Source: Clavulina sp. PMI_390 (Eukaryota > Basidiomycota > Agaricomycetes > Cantharellales > Hydnaceae). From it: a stretch of DNA of 59,084 nt. Below, piece by piece: positions 54,986-59,084 of the stretch. The first letter of the stretch is position 1. Each line of letters opens with the position of its first letter. The stretch is from assembly GCA_015039315.1 (NCBI GenBank), contig WIDE01000029.1, positions 82,433 to 141,516 on the forward strand. Reading direction: 5' to 3'. Position numbers and translations under genes: made by a program. The notes below the pieces were generated by a model. The model saw only the letters and a list, made by a program, of their open reading frames with translations. It did not search any database and had not been told where the DNA came from.

Positions 54986-56590
54986 TCTCCATCAACGCCC
55001 ATGTTCCCGTATGTGCCCTTTCAAATCTCTTTTCCAGCCCCCTGGTGTATGCCCCTAGTTATTCGCGACGCCATCGCTCACTATGCCTTCTTCTAATACA
55101 TAGGCCCTTTAGATCCCTCCCGAGTTTGTGCACACTTCAGTAGCAGGCCGTCTCATTCCAATCCACGCCCTTCCACCTCCACGCTGACTCCGATTATATA
55201 AGACTTTTTCCCCTTCTTGTTACTATTTCTATTCTCTGTAGCCCAGTACGTTATCATGAACCAAGATACCACGCCCGTTATTGCTCCGGCGAATTTACCC
55301 TCAGCCTCCCTAATCTTATTGTATTATCAGGGCGCGTACCCGAATCTGTCTGTAATATATCCTGTAAATACTATCCTCTACACCATGTCAAAATGGGCCT
55401 CCCTTCCATGAATACAACACCTGTCAACCGCGATATCAACTCCGTCCAAGACCATCAATGCGCATTCTGATGTGTGAAAAGGGTAAATGATTATTGGATC
55501 GACGGGAAGCCTCAAATGGAAATCGAAGGTCTCTCCTTAATGGTGAGAATCCGAACCCTGAAATTGTAATCCCCGCACGACAGATTGACATAAGCGCGCC
55601 GTGGCGCTTCGACGACAAACCACCACCATCAACGCTCTGAGCCAGGCTCCTCACTCGAGGCCCCAGAACAACCGTGCCTAGCTGCGGTCCTAACGTGAAT
55701 TGTCATCACAGGAGGCGTCTCGTCACGGCCGAAACACGGCGTCCCACCGACGTCAAAGGACAAACGGATGCTATTAAGCTCGCTAGGCTGTCGATCGGAG
55801 AATCGGTGCCTGATCCGTCCCAGTGGGTAGATTGTTGTTGAAATATATACGTCAACGGCATGACAGCTGTGGGACGACAGGCGTCGTCACCAGCTACCAG
55901 CGCGTCAACAACATGTATCGTGTTGCCCTCGTGGCGCGATACGTATCCATTCGTAGCTCGCCATCGACAATCTGATACCATACGGACTAAGTCGTTGCCA
56001 GCTATGGTGAAGCCTACAATGATGTGAGCTTGTTTATCCGACAGGGTTCCACTTTAGTTAACCTTCTCAACAGAAGCATTCTCGGAACAGGGGTGAGCGA
56101 GCTTATTTTTCAGAAGCAAGACATTTGAGGGTCTCACCTAGGCGACATTCCGTGTTCCCTCCTCGCAGTGTGGTACCCTCGCTTACCAGGCCTCGTTCAT
56201 ACCGTGTAAAACGCGGTCGGTCAAATTGATCCGACGTACACCATGTCGCAGAATGAGCTTTGGGCGCCGGTATCCGAGACGTCGATGGCCACTCTATCGC
56301 TGCCGAGCACCCCAGGCACAGCCGTTTTGAATTTTTCACCGATGTCCCGGACCTTTCTAAGATGTCGAAGTTTCATAATTACACTCACTGGCTCGATCGT
56401 CCCTGGAATAAAGTCCACTACCTTCGGGTCCCGGCGCATCTTATAAGCTGAGACAAGCCTCACGAGGATAGTTTCGGTCCTCCCGCCTCTCTCTCGCCTT
56501 ATATCTTCCTCCAAAACCTGTCCACTCTTTTTGTTCCCCCCGACGAACTAACGAGAAAACCAGCGCTCGCAGCTGCCTCGAGCTATCACC
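54986..56590. other. Long spacer with unassigned open frames
   Basis: No domain recognised. Two stretches look somewhat protein-like: a minus frame at 55706-55981 and a plus frame at 56260-56451, but neither has a start codon, flanking exons or a family that I recognise. They may be remnants of decayed genes. Confidence 0.4.
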
Positions 56591-58744
56591 ATGGATAGCC
56601 ATAACATGAACTTCCCTAATGTGGGGATGCGTAGCCTCAGCGCCGTCGTTCATTTCGTTGGTACCGCTATTCTCGCTACCTGCCTCGCGCGTCGCGTCGC
56701 ATTCGAGGATCTCAACACTCTCCGAGGCTGGAAACGCCTCTCCACCGCTCGTTTCACGCTCATTCTTACCTTTGCCATTTCCTTACTATTTATCATGGCC
56801 ACCGGCGTCCTCGTCCATGGGGTTGGTCTCGAGGACTCCGCCGCCTCCTGCAGCTTGGCGATCTTCAGCTGTATTCTCCTCTACACCACTACCAAGCTCC
56901 TCATCTATATCTTCCTGTCCGAGCGAGTCTGGCTCGTTTGGTCCAACATGGCTGCCAGTAAGGCTGGACTCGCCAGTCTACAGTCTCCAAACACCCCTCG
57001 CCGCACTTCCATGCACGTACAGTCCCCTACGACGACTTCTCCGGGGGTCGAAAAAACTCAGTTCACTCCGGAGTGGCAGAGTGGCATCATGAAGCGCTTG
57101 AAGAACCCAGTCTATCTTGTCTGTCTGGTCAGCTTGATCGGGTATCTCGTCATCATCATCCTTCTGTGCATCAACCGCATAAACGGTTTCCGCAAGCAAG
57201 ACGGCACTTGTGTCATTGGTCTCGCGCGACAGGGGAGTATTCCATTGATAACCTACGATGCGTGAGTTGTTATGATATTCCGAATTTCCAATCAGTCGCT
57301 TATATGGTTCCGCTTTTGTGACAGTTATATCACGTACGTACCGCACCGTCCAAGCCACCACCCTCTATTTCGTCCGTCGAATACCGCAGTTCCATGTGCT
57401 GATCGGCAATCGTTTTTCCCGTTCCAGTGTGCTCTTGACAACTCTTTTCGTATGGCCCCTTCGTTCCAAGGAAAACTTGAGTAACAAATTGCGCCGCCTG
57501 ACGACGCGAACTCTCCTGTGAGTTTTCCGATCTTCGACTGTTCATAGGATTGTCGATCTGAACTGGCCGTTGTAGGGCCTCTTTCGCCGCCCTGGCGACG
57601 TCTGCTATCAATATCTCCATCCTCGCCGCTCTTAAAGGCCACGAGCTTGGCTGGGTCTGCTTGGCTAGTTGCGGAACTGATGTACGTTCCTATTGTTTTC
57701 TACGATTCCTGGCCAATATTCGTCACTAAAGACACCTTTCTCCAGGTGATTCTCAACGCTCTGGTGTTGGACTACGTTACGGAGACCCGTCTCAAAAGCA
57801 TCGTTAAGAGCAGGTCTGATCGCGCTCGTGCTGGAGTGCTGGGCCTCTCCGACAGCAGCTTCCCTACGAGTCCCGGAAGCCCTTACGCGAGACCGTATCT
57901 CAATGCCCCTCCTCGCGGGATGCGAGCCTCGCAGATGAACCCGCACCTTAACCTCGCTCATAATGGTACAAAACATTCAGTGGATTTCCGCTCACAGAGC
58001 GTGTTGGATGTGAAACCCCCTGGCCTGGATGTCACCCCTACCCCGACGACCCCATCGTTCGCATCGCAAACGGATGTTTCATACCCGCCATCTCCTTTCC
58101 CGCGCGAGGATGACCTCGACAGTCCGCGCAAAGAGTATGAGGCTAATGCTTACAGCGATGCTGATCTCGATCTGGAGCATGACGGTGCTCAGTACCTCCC
58201 TCGCCGCTCCCCTTCCTCCCGCTCTACCCCTCTCTCCCCTGTTCCCCCTCGTCGCATGATCTCCGCCCAGCAACACCTCCCCAGCGTCCATGAGGTTCTC
58301 GACGACAGTCCCCCCCAATCTCCTAGATCTCCCTCGTCGAAAACCCAGCGACGCATTCCTGCGTCTCGGCCTGCACTTCTTCGTAGCCAGACTTCACGTT
58401 CGTCTCTCAATCATGAGGACATTGCTCTCCAGGAGATCAACTCGGCCTCGACTTCCCCTGTCTGGGACCCTACTACTAGCTTCGCTCCTCAACAGCCTAG
58501 CCCGAACAGTGGCTCAGGTACCACCCCTCCAAGTCCCAGCGCAATGAGCCAGCTGTCATCTGGCGATGCTCCTGAGCGTGCTGCGAAACGGTCATCCATT
58601 CCCATCTCGACGTCGGTGACTGTATCGGGCAGGGGAACCAAATCAGGGGGATCATCGCAGACGAGGTCGAGGGGCGGGTCGATCTCCCTCCCTCGCCAGA
58701 TGGAGGTCGTTGTTACGTCAGAAACGGTGGTTGACTCCGACTAA
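56591..58744 (+). CDS. Seven-helix membrane protein with long disordered tail
   Basis: About 620 aa from five exons, start MDSHNMNFPNVGMRS at 56591. Seven hydrophobic helices can be traced: AVVHFVGTAILATCL; LILTFAISLLFIMATGVLV; FSCILLYTTTKLLIYIFL; VYLVCLVSLIGYLVIIILL; ITVLLTTLFVWPL; ASFAALATSAINISILAAL; and VCLASCGTDVILNALVL. The last two introns interrupt the helix 5-6 loop and helix 7. A cytosolic tail of about 330 residues follows, rich in Ser/Pro with many SPR/TPS phosphosite-like motifs. The topology is GPCR-like, but I see no motif of the known fungal receptor classes. The function is unknown; membrane sensing is a guess. The acceptor at 57426 rather than an earlier AG gives an uninterrupted helix 5. 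Confidence 0.7.
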
Positions 58745-59084
58745 TTGATTGACCGCAGAGTGCATCGTTCGCACTATATCACCAGCGAACGCGCCGGGTT
58801 TGTGAGAGCATGCATCGCCACTCTCCCTCTGTTTTGGGCTTCTTATCTTGGGTTTGGTTTTTGGGGTTTTGGCTTCGCTTCTTCTCAGTGCTACTGCCTG
58901 GTGTCCTCTCCTTAACGCCTACATTCATTCAGCTTCTGTTTCTTACCTCTCTCGGACAAACTCATCGGTATCGGGAGTGTTACTATCTTGTTGTTTTGAA
59001 GCCATAGAGCCTGACTTATTTGGAGTTTTTGCCTTTTCTTGTCTATCTACCAAACTGCGGATCTCATTATTATTATCGCACCCT
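58745..59084. other. 3' flank of the seven-helix gene
   Basis: T-rich 3' region; no gene seen up to the window edge. Confidence 0.5.

Noticed and set aside
55706..55981. Minus-strand frame of 91 codons
   Set aside because: Not linked to any exon and not recognised; about the length chance allows in this base composition.
56260..56451. Plus-strand frame ending in a Trp/His/Tyr-rich protein-like segment
   Set aside because: No ATG, an in-frame stop just upstream, and no exon or family found to join it to. Kept as an unassigned fragment.
1..59084. CRISPR arrays, insertion sequences, rRNA, riboswitches
   Set aside because: None seen; the window is intron-rich eukaryotic nuclear DNA. No transposase or reverse-transcriptase motif was recognised either.

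Overview
This window is nuclear DNA from a filamentous basidiomycete, most likely an Agaricomycete. Genes are dense, face both ways and carry many short introns of about 45-100 nt with GT-AG borders and CTAAC/CTGAC-like branch sites. Housekeeping proteins (GlnRS, TAF9, Dom34, Sec12, cardiolipin synthase, Rck2/Srk1-type kinase) are of the fungal type. UstYa-like DUF3328 proteins and Clr2-like proteins form local families. The genus cannot be resolved from the sequence alone. Positions 23242-24146 are an assembly gap (905 N).

Layout. 1-5 kb: two small secreted-peptide precursor genes (2312-2849 and 3897-4310, both minus) in otherwise gene-poor DNA. 5.2-16 kb: glutaminyl-tRNA synthetase (plus), then a CNH-domain protein and an ankyrin-dysferlin-FYVE-RING protein (both minus). 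16.7-22.9 kb: a tandem array of three Clr2-like genes (minus), followed by the gap. 24.6-41 kb: B12D/MLRQ-type mitochondrial protein, PACT-domain spindle-pole protein, cardiolipin synthase, Rck2/Srk1-like kinase, Sec12-like protein and a WTAP/Mum2-like protein. 41.5-45.2 kb: a third secreted-peptide precursor (minus) next to two tandem UstYa-like oxidase genes (plus). 45.7-53.2 kb: Dom34, a NIPA-type Mg transporter, TAF9 and a HAD phosphatase. 53.2-54.3 kb: a 1,080-bp stretch without a single CpG, running into a fourth Clr2-like gene (54095-54985). 56.6-58.7 kb: a seven-helix membrane protein.

The most interesting system is a candidate dikaritin-type RiPP locus. The precursor at 41491-41831 has a signal peptide, Lys-Arg (Kex2) sites and two Tyr-Tyr repeat units. 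It sits about 0.9 kb from two genes of the UstYa family, the oxidases that cyclise ustiloxin-, phomopsin- and asperipin-type peptides in ascomycetes. Two paralogous precursors with the same exon layout lie about 37 kb away at the left end. Most of these exons are too short for simple ORF calling and appear only after splicing by eye.

The second theme is the Clr2-like family: four diverged copies, three in tandem with a duplicated 3' flank, and one whose promoter and 5' coding end lie in the CpG-free block, as expected from long-term CpG methylation. The rest is ordinary core-gene territory with several divergent gene pairs (25291/25414, 38731/39088, 50441/50615) that probably share promoters. 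All gene models are hand-spliced; exon borders given to the base were checked for reading frame, and others are approximate.
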